From Eucalyptus grandis (lineage: Eukaryota > Streptophyta > Magnoliopsida > Myrtales > Myrtaceae): DNA of 64,000 nt. The DNA lies in NCBI RefSeq assembly GCF_016545825.1, contig NC_052616.1, positions 34,152,192-34,216,191 of the forward strand. The letters run 5' to 3'. The notes under the pieces were generated by a model that did not search any database, was not told where the DNA came from, and saw only the letters and a program-made list of their open reading frames with translations. A program made the position numbers and the translations under genes. Shown here piece by piece: positions 27,291-41,600 of the stretch. The stretch's first letter is position 1. The number at the start of each line of letters is the position of its first letter.

Positions 27291-28132
27291 ACCACGTACA
27301 TATTTGTAACATAGATTGCCAGTTTAGCATTTATTGGGCCAAAACAGTGATGTAAACTATCAACCTGCTCTCCCAAGTCAGCGACTATTTTTTCCTTTTT
27401 TTGTAACATATTTTTTTTCCTTATGTTTGAGAATGGACAAATGCATTAGTTTCGTATGTACTTATTTGTTGCTATGTATTTTTGGAAGAAAATGACAATT
27501 TCATAAACTATAACATCAACTGATATATGATGTGATTTAAAGTCTAATTATAAGTCTCACGGTAGTGTCAATTTTTAAAGTAGAGGATGCAAAGTGGTGT
27601 TGTGACACAAGTTAGTGACGATTTTTTTTTTTTTTTTTTTGAAATTTCGACAAATTATTTTCAAAACTACATCGATAGTTTTTCTCAATTTTTCATGACA
27701 TATTTTTTAAAATAGTATGGCGTATTATGTGGGTTAAGCATACTGTTTATGCTTTAACAATTGTTATCGAATGAGAAATTGGATCTTGAAACGTCTTGTT
27801 AATCGACGAAATCCTCGGTGTTGTTTAATGTTTCCTTCACACGGTCACAAAAAATATTGAGAAAGGGCATTGGCATTGAGTGCATGAATTTCTTAGTACA
27901 CATAAAAGGAACCCTTTTGCATACTTTTAGAATGGCAACCTAAAGCGTGGTTGCTATATATTCAAAGTACTGGTCATTATTTTAAAGGGGACAATGATCA
28001 CCATACTAAGTAGAAGCAAATTATGAAGTGGAAATATCATCTTAGTAATAAAACATGAACCCGAGAAAACAAGATAAAAGAAATGTAATCTTCATCCACG
28101 CTGAACCAAGTAGTAATCCATTGGAATGATCA
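27291..28132. other. Downstream flank of the CAD-like gene
   Basis: AT-rich. A T run lies at 27622-27640. No gene seen; the gene's polyadenylation region should lie in about 27900-28130. Confidence 0.4.
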
Positions 28133-29679
28133 TTAGATTGGCTTCAATGAATTGGCAATGTCGATGACAAATCGATACTTAACATTTGCTTTTAACAAGC
28201 GCTCCATGGCAGTATTCACATAATCCATAGGAATAACCTCAATATCTGCAACTATGTTGTGCTTTGCTGCGAAATCCATCATCTCTTGCGTCTCTTTAAT
28301 CCCTCCAATGATACTTCCTCCCACGATCTTTCTTCCTATCATTGTAAGTCTTATTTGTTACTTTTCCCATCCGTAAAAAAACTTAGAGGTTACCTTTTAC
28401 TAAATCTTAAAAAAGTGACGTTATCTCATCTTGAACACCAAAATGAAGGCAGTATTTTCTACGACGAACAATAAAATTTTAAAAGACTTGCTTAGGCCTA
28501 CCTAAGAGAAGTGGCAAAACAGGTAGCTCAAGTGGCTTGTTTGGTGCACCAACCATGACAAGCTTGCCATTGGTTTTCAAGAGACCGATCAAAGGCAAAA
28601 GAGCATGCACAGCAGAGACAGTGTCGATGATTCCATCCATTGTATCCATTGCAGACTGCAGTTTATAAAAGATATTAGCATTAATCTATATTCATTTATC
28701 CCTGCCCCTATGCATTATAAAAGAAAATAATTTGTTGTGATCTTAACATACTTGCATCTCTTCTATATTACGGCTAACCAAGAATCCATCGGCTCCTAAA
28801 TGGTCCACGGCTTCCTCCTTCTTATTAGGTGAGGTACTGATGACAGTCACTTTAAGGCCCATGGCCTTAGCAAATTTTACAGCCATGTGCCCAAGCCCAC
28901 CAAGCCCAACAACCCCTAAGTGCATTCCAACCTTATCAAGCCCATAGTACTTCAGTGGACTGTAAACAGTAATCCCAGCACAAAGGAGTGGAGCACCACC
29001 ATCAAGAGGCAAGTTGTCAGGGATTTTAATTACAAAATGCTCATCTGATACCATGATGTCTGATTAACCACCATGAGTGATGGTTCCATCATAGTACTTT
29101 GTACCATAGGACAGGATCATCTTGGGGCAATAATTTTCAAGATTGTCTTTGCAATTTGCACAAGAGCGACATGATCCAACCATACACCCAAGACCCACTT
29201 TGTCCCCAACTTTGAATTTTGTCACTTTGGTGCCTACTTTAGTGACCACACCAACAATCTCATGCCTACATACAATGACTAATTAGTAAAATTACTTCTT
29301 CAACAGTTTTTATTATTTTAGAAAAGCAAAAAGGATGACATGTTTAGAACTCATACCCGGGTATAACAGGATAAGAAGTTATTCCCAATTCGTTTTTGAC
29401 ATTGTGGAGATCAGAATGGCATATGCCACAGTACAATACCTTAAAAGTCACATCTTTTTCTTCAGTGGCCCTATAAAAAAAGATAATTAATGCATTTTGA
29501 GAAAAAAGATCTCACCTTTGTGGTATTTTCAGCTGCACCAAGAAAACAGAAACAAAGAAAAGAAAAATAAAGGTATATTACCTTCTTGAGAATTTGAAGG
29601 GAGAGAGATGTCCCGAAGAATCTCTGGCTGCCCATCCAAAAGCCTTCACTGGGTGTTCGTTCTCTGACGACATTGCCAT
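28133..29679 (-). pseudogene. CAD/mannitol dehydrogenase-like gene, five exons, one nonsense codon
   Basis: Zinc-dependent medium-chain alcohol dehydrogenase of the cinnamyl alcohol/mannitol dehydrogenase type, which reduces aldehydes with NADPH in the cytosol. Exons: 29679-29582, 29470-29357, 29265-28752, 28655-28502 and 28335-28133. All junctions are GT..AG and phases agree. The coding length is 1083 bases, about 360 codons, normal for the family. Motifs: CGICHSDLH with the catalytic zinc Cys, GHE at the start of exon 3, a structural-zinc Cys cluster (GSCRSCANC, then NYC), the GLGGLGH nucleotide-binding loop, and the usual C-terminal end. At codon 138 (29066-29064) the Tyr of HGGYSD is replaced by TAA; everything after it stays open. 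The single lesion suggests recent loss or a sequencing or assembly error. Confidence 0.88.
29064..29066 (-). other. In-frame nonsense codon of the CAD-like gene
   Basis: TAA where the family has Tyr in the motif HGG-Y-SD. It lies inside exon 3 and removes the rest of the catalytic domain and the whole nucleotide-binding domain. Confidence 0.85.
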
Positions 29680-30720
29680 TTCACCAAGCTTGACGAACAG
29701 TGCTTCAAATTAAATGGAAAGTGATTTTGTGATTTGTGTGTTTTGAGATATGAAGAGAAAGGTGATGAGAAGGGGGGGTGAGAAGCGAGGTATATAAAAG
29801 GCTTGGGAAGGCATAAGAAGAGATGGCGATGACGCACTTAGTGAGCAAACTGAACCAGAAAAGTATATCATAATTGCTTCCCACTTATTCGACCAATCCA
29901 ACCTTAGCAAGAAATTTCTCTCTTTTTCTCCTTGGGTGTGTTCTGCCAGCCGCCAAAAAGAGACAAATATCATCTATAAAATAACGAGAAAAAAAAAAAA
30001 AAGAAGAAACAATATGCATCCTCTGAAATTATTTAAATGAGAGAGGCAAATAATAAAGTACATCCACTTTAACGGTAGGTGCTAATTTTTAATTTAAGGT
30101 CTTAATTTTCCTGGTAGTTGCGTATTCAAAACATTGCTATAAACAACTTATTTAAAATAATATGCATCCACAACAGTACCTCGAGCTCTTTGTAGTACCG
30201 GAACCACTCATAATGGTCACACCACCATAAAATATTTGACCTCTTTTGATCTCTTTGTAGACTTCCACCCCACAAAATTTTTGTAATTATAAACTTGACC
30301 TGTTAGAATATGAACGGACCAAATGACATCTAATAAGGCACAAAAAATTAAAATTTACATTTGAATTTTGCATAAAAGGAAAAGATAAGAAACATATTAA
30401 AAGTTCGGAATTTTTATGTATGGAATTTAGTCAAGTGATAAGTCTTTTTTTGTTGCCAATAAGTTACCAATTTTTCAAATGATGCACCAAAATCCTTTTT
30501 TTTCCCTAAAAGACTTTCTTTTCAATTTGATTATCACTTCTCCATTATCTTGTACGTTCAAATCTCTAACACCATCGCTTGAGCAATATACAATAGTAAT
30601 ACCCAATAAAGTGCGTCACATTTTAAAAAGAGAAAAAAAAAAGCATAAATCGCCAATATCAAAGGGTTTTATTGATTTGAGTAAGATAAAACATCCAATA
30701 AGCCCCAATGGACCGTTTTA
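29680..30720. other. Upstream flank of the CAD-like gene
   Basis: On the minus strand, 'cctcgcttctcacccccc' and a TATATAAAAGG box (plus 29790-29801: GGTATATAAAAGG, read as CCTTTTATATACC on the minus strand) lie about 110-120 bases upstream of the start. A weak TATA element in this area is possible. No other gene seen; an A run lies at 29990-30002. Confidence 0.3.
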
Positions 30721-30724
30721 GGGT

Positions 30725-31650
30725 AGTGCATCCGCATTTTAATTTTCTTGTTTATTTATTCTTGCACTAGAGGACATAGACGCAAACAATAATGTTAGAC
30801 ATCTATTACTAATATTAGAACTTTAGAGAATGATGGTGCTTAAGGATGGACCAAGATACCTAATAGGTGTCAACATAGGAACTTATGTCCACTGAAGACG
30901 ACATAGCATGGCATCATTCATATTGTCTTATTGACAGAAGTTTCTTGGTTTGATGTTGAATTTTTGTTAGGTTCTAGATGAGTACGACATTCAACATGAG
31001 ATAGATTTTTAAATTAATGTGTCGGCTTGAGAGAGGGAATGGCTTTCCACCTAATTAGTCTTTGTTTTCCTTTTTCTTAAATGAAAAATGAAGTATTCGC
31101 TTTCATTAGGTTTTGTTTTGGGCTGACTAATAAGACAAAATTTGCTGGCTTCGTCGAAATTGGCCTTCACAACCTCTGAGAGGCTGTTTTCTCTTTTATA
31201 AATAATAATGTAACATAAGACTACTCATCAGATATATAATTATATGCACAATTTAAGTATATGATAGGTCTAACCCTCTTTCATTATTATTTTTCTATAA
31301 TCATAGCTACCCTAAAGGTCCATAAAACATCCAATAAGCCCTCATAAATAAATTATATCTAGGCCTCCGACCCGTAAGCCAGTAGCTAGACTTATAATAG
31401 TTTGCACGCAATAGGTCAATCTCTTTCACGCCAATATGCTTGAGAAAAATTATGACTTGGGTTGTGCAAATACATATATATGGATAAGACCATGGGGTTT
31501 CTTGATATTCCATGAATTTCATGTTGCATATAGTCAATACCTATAAATAAAATTGCATTATTCATGACTTAATGTCATATAAATAATGATAATTGTGCCT
31601 TGCTAAGTTGTGAAGTTTTTAAAGTTTTATAAGTATGAGTTTTACCTGAT
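30725..31650 (-). repeat. TNL upstream module, copy 3
   Basis: Aligns with 11530-12530 and starts like the TNL1 and TNL2 flanks ('tattcttgcactagaggac'). No TIR exon lies beside it (the - strand side at 30.1-30.7 kb holds none). Ends in a short tandem of 'gatgaatgatt' at 31645-31682. Confidence 0.6.
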
Positions 31651-33655
31651 GAATGATTGATGAATGATTAATGAATGATTTTAGATGAAGTTGACTTTTT
31701 ATAATTGGTTGGTTTTCATTAAAGGTTTCGTCCTTTATAGGATGGACGATCATACTCTATAATTCAAGTATGAATTTAGGGTATGGTACGTATACTAAAA
31801 TATTGTCAAGAAATAAAATTAATACTCATAATGGGCGCTTAGCTACTGGCCTACTAAAAAAGAAAGAAAAGTAACATCTTCATGCTTACTGGCAGCGTGT
31901 TCAAATTTTAGCGTTAATTAAAAAGAACCCAGCCTTTCTGTTTGTTCCTCCGTCTTTATCCACGGGGGCCACATGACTATGACATTACCAGTACCCGCTA
32001 CGCTCCCTGGGGAGAAAGTCTTACATAAGTTGGATCTTCCTATCCCAACATCATTTTATATTACCTAAAATGCCCGTGCTATGCACTGGAAGTGAAGGAT
32101 TAATTTAGGTTACTTTTCAGAATTAACAAAAATGTTAACACTACACTAATCTTGTGCAAATCATTTTAGTAATTATTTAGATAAGTAAATATTTAAAGGA
32201 AACTTTGGCAAATATATGTGTTAATTTCTAAAAATAGACATTTTATTGCGTCATTTCGAAAATGTATAAATTATGTATTATAAAATTACAATGTAGAAAT
32301 TACATTTCAAAACTTCAAATTACAGTAAATTTTTCTCATGAAGATATAGAAAATATAACATCATATGAAATTTCTCGGAGATCATTTTAACATTTTCCAC
32401 GTGTATTATGATTGTCGTGCTTTTTGCTGTAGAATTTTTCTTTCATATAAATGTTTGCGAGTGAGTTGTAGTCCTATAAAAAGAAGCATTATCTTTTCCC
32501 AGATTAAGGAAAATCTGTCCGTGAGCAGTGGAGACAGAATGAGAAAAGGATTCAGTGGTTCTTTTTCGAAAAAAGAGATAAATGCGAAAGATGGGAATCC
32601 TTTGAAAAAGTAAAACCGATCGTGAGCTTCGAGCGTGGGATGGCTTTGGGTGATGCAAAAAGAGAGAATAGGGCGAGAGCTAGAAAGTGATGGAAAATCA
32701 GAATCAGACAAGATTCAAAAGCGATGAGCGGAAGAAAAAGCTGGAGAGTCAAAATGGTGTAGGATTCGGTGATCTTGAGGAGGAACAAGAAGCCAGCGAC
32801 GCACGTAAGGAGACCGCAATTCACGCACTCTGCTATCTGCTCATCATGGTAAAGCCCGCTGATTCCTTCCCTCTCTTGTTCATGTTTTCATTTGATCAGG
32901 ACCAAATTCCATGTTTGCCACTCTTGTGATTTATTTGCAGAGTCCCAAAGCCATGCATGTGTGAATCCTAAAGTGTTCGTGTGAAATAGCACAAGTTCGA
33001 AATTTCCATGCTTGTTTCTAGATTTCATGATTCGTTTCTCGCTTTGTTTTGACTTGAATTACACTATTTGTTAAACCTTGTAATAATAAACACTTCGTTG
33101 CATCATTTACAATTAGCTAGATCTATACCGAAAAATCACACTAAGTTCTTATTATGGTATAGAAAATTTACCATCATATCGAATTTCTCAAAAATCATTT
33201 CAACATCTTCCTTATGAATTATAGTTTCCATACTCTTTGTTGCAGGATTTGGCGTAGTGTTTGTGAGGGATTTTCGGTCTTAAAAAAGGAAGCAGTTTGT
33301 ATTCCCATATTGCACATGATAAAGCAATCAAGTTGGTGTTCTTCGACCCAACAACAAAAAAAAAGAAAGTCGGTGTACAAGCCTTGCGAAAAGTTTAGGC
33401 TTCATGCATATTAAAAATATATGATATAATAAAAGTTTATGTATCGGTTAACAAAATCTCATTAAAGTTGTCTCTATATGTAGTGTATAAATAGTTTATA
33501 TTTGCTTTACCACATAACTCTAATCTTTTGGAGATTGAAATTCCAAATAATAAAAGTATTGTGGACTCACATAGAAATTGGTACAACTAAATTGTTAATC
33601 TACATATTGTCTTATGCTGAATTATGTGGATCAACTGTTCACAATCTGTAGTTTC
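31651..33655. other. Intergenic; weak open frame at 32687-32830
   Basis: A plus-strand frame from 32690 (MENQNQTRFKSDERKKK) runs to a donor-like ATCATGGTAAAG at 32848, with a possible acceptor TTATTTGCAG at 32931-32940; not recognised. Two ~100-bp stretches (32350-32460 and 33168-33270) are diverged direct repeats. Confidence 0.25.
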
Positions 33656-33659
33656 AAAC

Positions 33660-35110
33660 AGAACCTGTAAGGAACCTGGAACCGCTCACCCCTACATACC
33701 ACCACATTATTTAGATTATCTTATTGACACAAGCTTCTATGAGGTTGACAAAATTATTGTACAAAACAATGGAACAACTTTAGGGTGGTGGATTCTCGTG
33801 AGCTAAGTCATGGGCTCACTAATAAAAACTACTTTGTTGGCTTCCTCGAAATTTCATCCCCAACCGTTGAGAAGTCTTTTTCTTGCTATATAATAATTTA
33901 CCACATGATCCATCAAGACATATATAATAACACGCACAATCAAGTGTAACAGCAAAAGAATAATATTTAATCTATTAATAATAGTAGAAATTTGGAAAAT
34001 AATGATGCTTAAGGATAAACTAAGCTATCTAATAGGTGTGAACAAATGGATTTATTTTCATTGAATACCGCATATGATGGCATTATTCCGACTGGCTGAT
34101 TGACACAAAATTTGTTTTGTTTGATGTTGGATCATTGTTAAATTGTTGATAAACTTGACCAGTCAACAAGCCATATGGCCGACAAAAGTGGTGATTAGAA
34201 TAGATCATCTAGTGGACTCACTTATTGCACGAATTGACAAACAACTTAGAGTCGTGGATTGCCGTGATCTAGGTCATAGGCTCCCTAATAAATTATAGTT
34301 TGTTGGCTTCCTCAAAATGGATCCCCAACCTATAAGTAATTGTTTATTCTTTGCTAAATAATAATTTAACACGTGATGACTCAAAAGATATATAATTATA
34401 CACACATATAAGTATATCAGAAAAAGAACAATATTCTATTAATAATAGTGGAAACCTTCGGAAAATCTTGGTGTATAAGAATGGAACAAGATACCTGATA
34501 GTTATAAACACATGGACTTACTTTCACTTAAAACTACATACCACGACGTTATTCAGATTTTCTTATTGAAACAAATTTCTTTGTTGAATATTTAATTTAT
34601 TGTTAGATTGTTGATGAGCTTGACCGGTCAACATAAGATAAACTTTTAATTAATTACCAATTTCGAGGGAATGACTTTCATCTGTTTAGTTTTCATTTTT
34701 CTTTTTATTACATGGAAAATGAAATATTGCCTTTCATTAGATTAGCTTTTGTGATAGGCTTACTAATAAGACAAACTTCGACGGCTTCCTAGAAATGGCG
34801 TTCCCAACCTTTGAGTAGTTATTTCCTCTTTGCTAATTAATAATTTAACGCATGCTCATAAAATACATAATTATATATGCAAAATTTAATTATGTCATAG
34901 CTCAATGATATGATATGCCTTCAATCAAGGTATATTATCTTGGTTAGCTTGATGTATGTGGCGGTTTTGTGAGTGATAATTGATGTACCTCTATATTAGT
35001 GGACTAGACACTAATCGATTAATTAATTTATTGTCATTATAAAATGAAAGGATCTATAAAAACTGTGGTGGCACCATGGGCACCAAGATGGTAGGTTTGA
35101 CGGTCAAAGG
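33660..35110 (-). repeat. TNL upstream modules, copies 4 and 5
   Basis: Two successive modules, at about 33960-34420 and 34420-35110, with part of a third at 33660-33960. Each has the 'cttaaggat' type motif, then 'cttattgacacaa', then a 'ggcttcct' stretch. 34010-35110 aligns with 52620-53990 upstream of TNL2. No TIR exon follows. Confidence 0.55.
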
Positions 35111-37949
35111 TTTTGGGTATCGAACCTATAATATTTTCTTAATCAAGAGCCAATTGTGTGTTCTCTTCTAGTCTTTACTGTGAAGAATCTCTGAATGATA
35201 TATCATGCGGACATGTGATTCGGCTTGGAGACACGCCATTGGACCGACAAAAGTGTGACAAATAATAATCATGTGTGAATAAAGAAAATGTTTTTTTTTT
35301 AAATAACATATTACATAAATGGATATGTTTTTTTTAAATGACATATTATATAAATGAGCCAGCAACAACTCATCATCAATAGTTTGTCTTTCCGAGAAAA
35401 TGTTAGATGCTTTCAAAGCATCATGTGATCAACCACCCAAGTAATTATTCTATATTAAGTGCTATGAACTTTTAAATATGCTTTAGAAAAAAAATTATGA
35501 ATGTTTTTGGAGCACTAAAACATTCTCTATTTTCGCACATGCACTTTCTTACTGCAATTATTTTGTCGCTTCAATTTGGCCTCGAAGTTTGGACAATTTT
35601 AATTTCTCATCAAAAGTGCCATATGCCACCACCACAAGTCAAATGTGGAGGCAAGTTTTAGAATCTAATAAGTAAAATATTATTAAATGAAAATATACGT
35701 TGTAAACTAAATCTGAATCGTAAAGTTGAAGACATTCGTATTGAGACTAGTATTTTGGACTGTTCAAAGTAAATTTTGTTTTGCACTAAGTTCACTCAAT
35801 ATTTCTGTTCAATTGATAATTGTACCACTAATGCATACGGGTTAGCTTCTAGAATTTCACCATAATAATATCATGTCTAAATTTAATCCATTAAATCTTA
35901 ATTGTTAAAAGGATTATTATGGTATGAGACCTATCTATCTAATGTGTATGACCCAATATTCCATGGTAAATCGTATCCGTGGAATAAAATTTTCAAACGA
36001 GGGGGATGATCGTAATGGTGCAAGCAGATCAAATTTAAAATTGTGTTTCCATTCGTTGATCGTAATAGATGATAATCAGTTTTTGGATTGTGGCTAAGAG
36101 TGAATTCCAATTTGTATCCTATGTTCTAATTTATAGGTGGAGAGGAATTTGTTCAGTGATTACTGCAAAAATTGAACTTAATCTGCGGAAGATCATAAGT
36201 TTTCATTGTAAATTCTTATCCTTCAATTCCTTGGGAACAAATCCAAGTCAATAATTTGAATCAAGTTGAGCTGAGATTGACACGTCAAAATTTGATTTCA
36301 TCACTAGAACGTGTGAAGTCCAGCTGAGCAGGAAAGTTTACAATTTCTCCTTTTTTAGACAAAAGGCATTACCCATGAATAATAATTAGTGGTCGAAATG
36401 TGAAATAATATTAAAATGTAATTTTTATGACGAGCAAAGTAAGAAAAAAAAAGTTGACCAAAAAAAAGACAGAAAGAAACTGACAGTTTGTAGTTTGAAC
36501 AGAGGGGAGTGACTCAACTCTGAATTTGTGGCAAAGTTAATGTAATAATGATTTCCAGCCAAGATTGATAAATCCTCAAAATATTTAAGACAAAAGTTGA
36601 CAAACTAGAAAGTTCATAATTGAATTGACTGTTGTATAATAAGTTAGAATTTTTATTCTAATAAATGAGAACAACCAAATTAAGTAAAATGATCTCATAA
36701 TAAAAGAATCTGAAAGAGTTAAAAGTACAAAAGAAAACAGTGTATGCAAAATTATGTATAAGTAAATTTAAAAGAAAAATGTTGAAGAAATCCGAAAATG
36801 CCTAAGAAAATTGAAGAGGGGCCAATGTGTTGGCACGGAGGGAATGGGTGTCATGAGTTTGATATCGTTTACAAGCAATGGATTTTTTTTTTCTTTTTGA
36901 GTACTTATATTTTTAATATTGCGACTTGCACAAACGATACCAGCATATATATGTGTGTGTCATTTTCTGTTGTAATGTTTCAAAAATTAAGGATGCTGTT
37001 GTCATTTTCAAATTTGACATTATAAAAAAGCTCATATTGTTTCTAAGCGTATTGAAACAAGCTAACCTCAGCCAGGGCAAAATCGATCACATGATATTAA
37101 TATGTGCAGAAGCAATTATTTTCCGAGTAGAATACATTTGGGCTGCAATGTGCATGGCCCCAACAGCTAAAACGCAGCAAACAACCCAATTAAAATGTGT
37201 TGTTTTATGAGCATGAGGTAAACCCATTTGGATCCATTTATAACCGGCTTTGTTTTTATAAAACCCTATTCAATCCATTTATAATGGGTTAAAATATTTT
37301 GCTAACTCTTTTACCGAAGAATCTCATGCCAACCACTTGACAAGTTCTCTACAATTACTGGTCTCTCCCCCTCGGAGAAATTGTATAAATTCGAGTCATC
37401 TTGAATCTTGATCATCATATAGAGAAACAAGAACCAAAAAGAGAGAAAAAATTATAAATATATAGTACATGTCAGTTGCAGGAAATTTTACATAATCAAC
37501 CAATCTATAATTAATGCTAGGACATAGTATCCTCAAATGGCATAAGTATAAAGCCACTTTTGTAAATCATTTTTATTATCAACGATATATGCCGTATTTA
37601 TTAAAAGGAAATACTAAAAATGCATACCAATACATTGTCCATCACCTTCAATTCCTCCGACTTCATTTTATCACAACCTGTAGCATCACCCATTGCTTCA
37701 GACTTTCATCCAAAGACCTCTACACCTCCTCCATGACACCAATGGTTCTGCAGCATCATGCCATTCATAAAAAGCATTATTTCTCAATTTTGCTAGAGAT
37801 ATCAATCAAATTGTTCGCCGATCAACTGTGAGAACAGCGATTCCTCTTCCATCTCGTCTTCATTCATCGTGAATCTTCATCAATCCACCGTGATAGCATT
37901 TGAGTTGGTGCTTGCCCCGTTGAATAGAGGTTTTAGAGAAATCTTGAAC
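35111..37949. other. Intergenic, no gene seen
   Basis: AT-rich, with short frames without family resemblance. The first bases (35090-35150) match the unit that is tandemly amplified at 57005-58485. Confidence 0.45.
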
Positions 37950-38560
37950 TCTTCAGGTGCGTTTGATAACCATTCTACTCTCGAGAATAATTTCTGCTAA
38001 GAAATAGTTTTGATTTTGTTCCTAAACAAGTTTTGGAGAATTCGAACGTGTAAGTAACTATACAAAATTCTTATTTTCGGAATAGAAATAGAACATGAAT
38101 GTGTTTAGTATAACCTTCAAATTTTTTGTGAATTAAAATTTTATTTTAAATTTTTAATAATTTTTTGAGATTTCCTTTTTCTTTTCTTTTTCTTTTCATC
38201 TCTTCTTCTTCCTCCTCTAGTCGGTTGCTGGGCCTTGGGAAACCTCATTAGGCCTCGGTGAGGTCAGCCTTGCTTGGCCACGATGAAGGCTAGTGAGGCT
38301 CTAATGAGGTCGACGGCTATTGTTGGAGGAGGAAAAAAAAATAAAGAGAAAAAAGAAAATTTATTGATTTTAAAAATTATTCTTGAAAATAAAGAAGTAA
38401 CTTTTTTCGACTTCTTAATTTTGTTTCAAATCCATTTCATGACCACTGTTTTGTTGTTGGGAATAAAAAACAGATCAGTAATGCTTCTACCCTTTTCAAA
38501 CCCGCGGTCCTCTCGTCCCTCAGCGCTTCTTAGCATCACAACCTTCGCTGAATAAGATCT
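37950..38560. mobile_element. Possible non-autonomous element fragment
   Basis: Begins near 'aggtgcgtttgataaccatt', resembling the end of the MITE at 11841, has a GC-rich centre at 38220-38330, and is followed by AT-rich sequence. A matching right end was not found, so the limits are uncertain. Confidence 0.3.
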
Positions 38561-41500
38561 AATCATTTCCTCCGTACCACTTGTTTCCTTTTTCAATGCT
38601 TCAACTGCCTATTTGAGAGTCTCGGCTTTGGGTCCTACTTTTGTGGACTTCAATGCTCTAGGGAGTTCCCGATTCAATCAATTTGAATGACATGACAACT
38701 CAGTTTCATGAATTGATTGAAGATTTGTTGCTCCATTCCCTTCAACACCTTAAATGAGTCTAAAGTGAAGTAAGAGAGAAGGGTGGAAACATTACGGATT
38801 TGTCGCGGAGAGACGGTTAGTACTGCGGGTTTGAAAAGCGGATAGCTATTTCACTTATGTATTAGTTACACGTATTCATTTACTTTGCAAGAATGATTAA
38901 AAATACAGCTAAAAAAGGTGTGAAAATATTATTCACATGAAAATTGAAATTATTCCCAATGAGTTGTGGGGAAAAATGTCTTATTCAGTAGCAATAAGAA
39001 GGCTCTACACAGACTGTATGGGCACCCAATTCACTTGTTACTATCAGAAACTTTGCCGCGAGTGCAGGAGATAACTAAATATATTAGCCTCATTCTGGAC
39101 TTGGATATCTCTTCATACAGCTATTTGCGGGTAGAGTCAAGTAGTCATGGTTGTAACTAATGTAATAAACTGTCATTTAAAATTGTTAATGGTTGTTAAT
39201 ACGCTTGTTAAGTTGCATTCTAGATGCCTAGAAAATGTCAATAAATCGTGTAAAATTTTGTACTTATAGATGTAATATTAACTCCATTCTTCCCGACACA
39301 TGTAGCTCAAACAACGCCCTCATTAGGGGAACATCATCATATTCAAGTTTTAGGTCTGACTCCGTTAACATACTATTGAGACTCCTATTACCTTAAAAAT
39401 TTAAGTAATTAACTATTGAGTTCTTTAGTCATAAGAATCTTCTCCTAATGACCATCTTCTACATGTACTTCAAAAAGCTGCTTACATGCTTCTCTTTCTA
39501 TTTCTTGCGGAGTAAAGGCCACAAGTCAAAATAGTCAGATCACTCTCCAATGAAACCTCTTTTATCATTTCCACACCGCAAAAGACACAAGATATGTCTA
39601 TATGACTATCTTTTGAAGCCTTCATTGATAACCATTGTAATTTATGAATTTTGTGGGGGGAGACATCACAGCCATACATGTATGCTATGTTATAAACATC
39701 TAACACAAGCTAGCAAGTGATGAATATGAAGAAAGCTTTATTGCCAATGAGATCACAACATGACACGACTCTAAAGAATGATGAGTCTAGACCTCTTGGA
39801 TATCAATCATATTCACATGTAAACAAATGATAGAGTGCTGTTTTACCCTACATATGATAACAGTACTTTCTAATAGTCAAAGAATCACAACATTCCTGAC
39901 CAAATGTCAAAAGAGTCAGTTCTTCAAAGTTTATACCTCTGACCTCGAAACAGGACCAATTCTTCAAATAAGGCCAGAATGAAGTCGTGCTTTCTAAACA
40001 TAACGCCAAGATAAAAAGTAACTCAAGGGCAAGGAGTGTCAGCATTTCATGGACCAAGTAAAACAGAAGGAGAAAAAATCTAACATAGTTTATGCAGACA
40101 TTTTGGGAGACAACTCTCTAGTCTTGACATAATGTGCAGGTTTAAGGAGACCAAGGAACATGAATAGTCCACCAAAAAACCATAATCTTTTCTCTTAAAG
40201 CAAAAAATGAAATGCCAAGCATAACTTACATGTGTGGAAAGTGTTGAACTTGGTAAACACAACCTGAAACCTACAACAAGCGAACTAATTTCAAGTATGC
40301 ATCGTCGTGAATATGAACTAAGATCAAGCTTTCATCCTTAGAAAAAAGGAATTCTAAAAGGGAGTGCCACAATATTACTGTCAGAGATACTGTGAAATTC
40401 ATCTTCAACATGAATCCATTGTGGTCAGGAAGACTTAGGCAATTGGGAGCCCAACCAAACATTAGCAAGACGCTAGAAAATAGATGGCACAAGAGTTATG
40501 GACTTCAACCCCACACAACACAAAAAAATCCACTGGAAAAGCAAAAGAATTCTTAGGGAGACAGACCTCTTAGGATAGTGAAAACTGCAAAATGAAGAGT
40601 TGACTAATCACTATTAAAAGAAATAGTTTCCACTTCTCGTGCCATACATAAGGGTGCATTGATAACTGATCAATGTGCTAGACCACTGAGAATTTATTGT
40701 GTTCTTATGACCACCAATTTCTATCACTAGCATCTGCTCAACTTGGACAACACAAACAACATGAGAGTACTAATTTTGGCACCACAGATAAAGTAACCTC
40801 ACTCAGTACTGTCGATTTGTCGGAGAGATCCAGCTAAATTGTGAGAGAACATTAGGTGAAGTCGAATTTCATCTAGAGATGAAGAAGCTTTTGTATCTCC
40901 TGGACCTAATGAAGAGAAGAGAGGCTCTAAGAATGTAATAGAGGAGAAGAGTTGATGGGATTTTTCAGAAAAAGGACCAACTTTCAATTTCAAATCAGAA
41001 AAGAGGAGGCAGGGAAGGTACCTTTTTTTTTTTTTTTTTTTTTTTGGGTGGGCTTCTTTTCTTTTACCAAGTGGTACTTACTTCTCTAGGGCGGGTTTCT
41101 TTTATTTTACCAAGCAGTAGTTCTCTCTAAATGCTGCAATTTCCATCTCTCTCGCATGGAAAGTAGCTATTTCCAAGGCTTTGAGTTCTCACTTAATTCA
41201 ATTCTGCATAAGGGATATCTCACTTATGGATAGTTTTTTTTTTTTTTTCTGGTGGGATCAGAGCCATAAGCAAAATGATAATTATTAACATAAATCCCTG
41301 CATGGAGACAATGCATGGCAATGCCATCCAATGCAAGATTTCTTCCCAAGTCTCCAACATTCCACATGCCCAACTCACAGAGCTGAGAAATACTTGAACT
41401 CCTTTAGCCTCCTAGACTAAACTAAAGCTGATTAAAAAAGCCATGGATTCCACATGAATTCATTGTCTATTACATCATAAAAGCAAGCCCGTATTAACTA

Positions 41501-41600
41501 GTGCTCGTGTTAGCTGATCTACTCTCATCAATGCTTGACATAATGAGCAAATTCAGGATGCTTACAAGTTCATGACAGGAGAAATAACCTCAAGCCCTTG
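38561..41600. other. Intergenic, no gene seen
   Basis: No recognisable coding family. A T run lies at 41018-41045, followed by a ~55-bp direct duplication ('cttcttttcttttaccaag' near 41053 and a variant near 41109). A 64-codon minus-strand frame (40993-40799) is not recognised. Confidence 0.4.
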
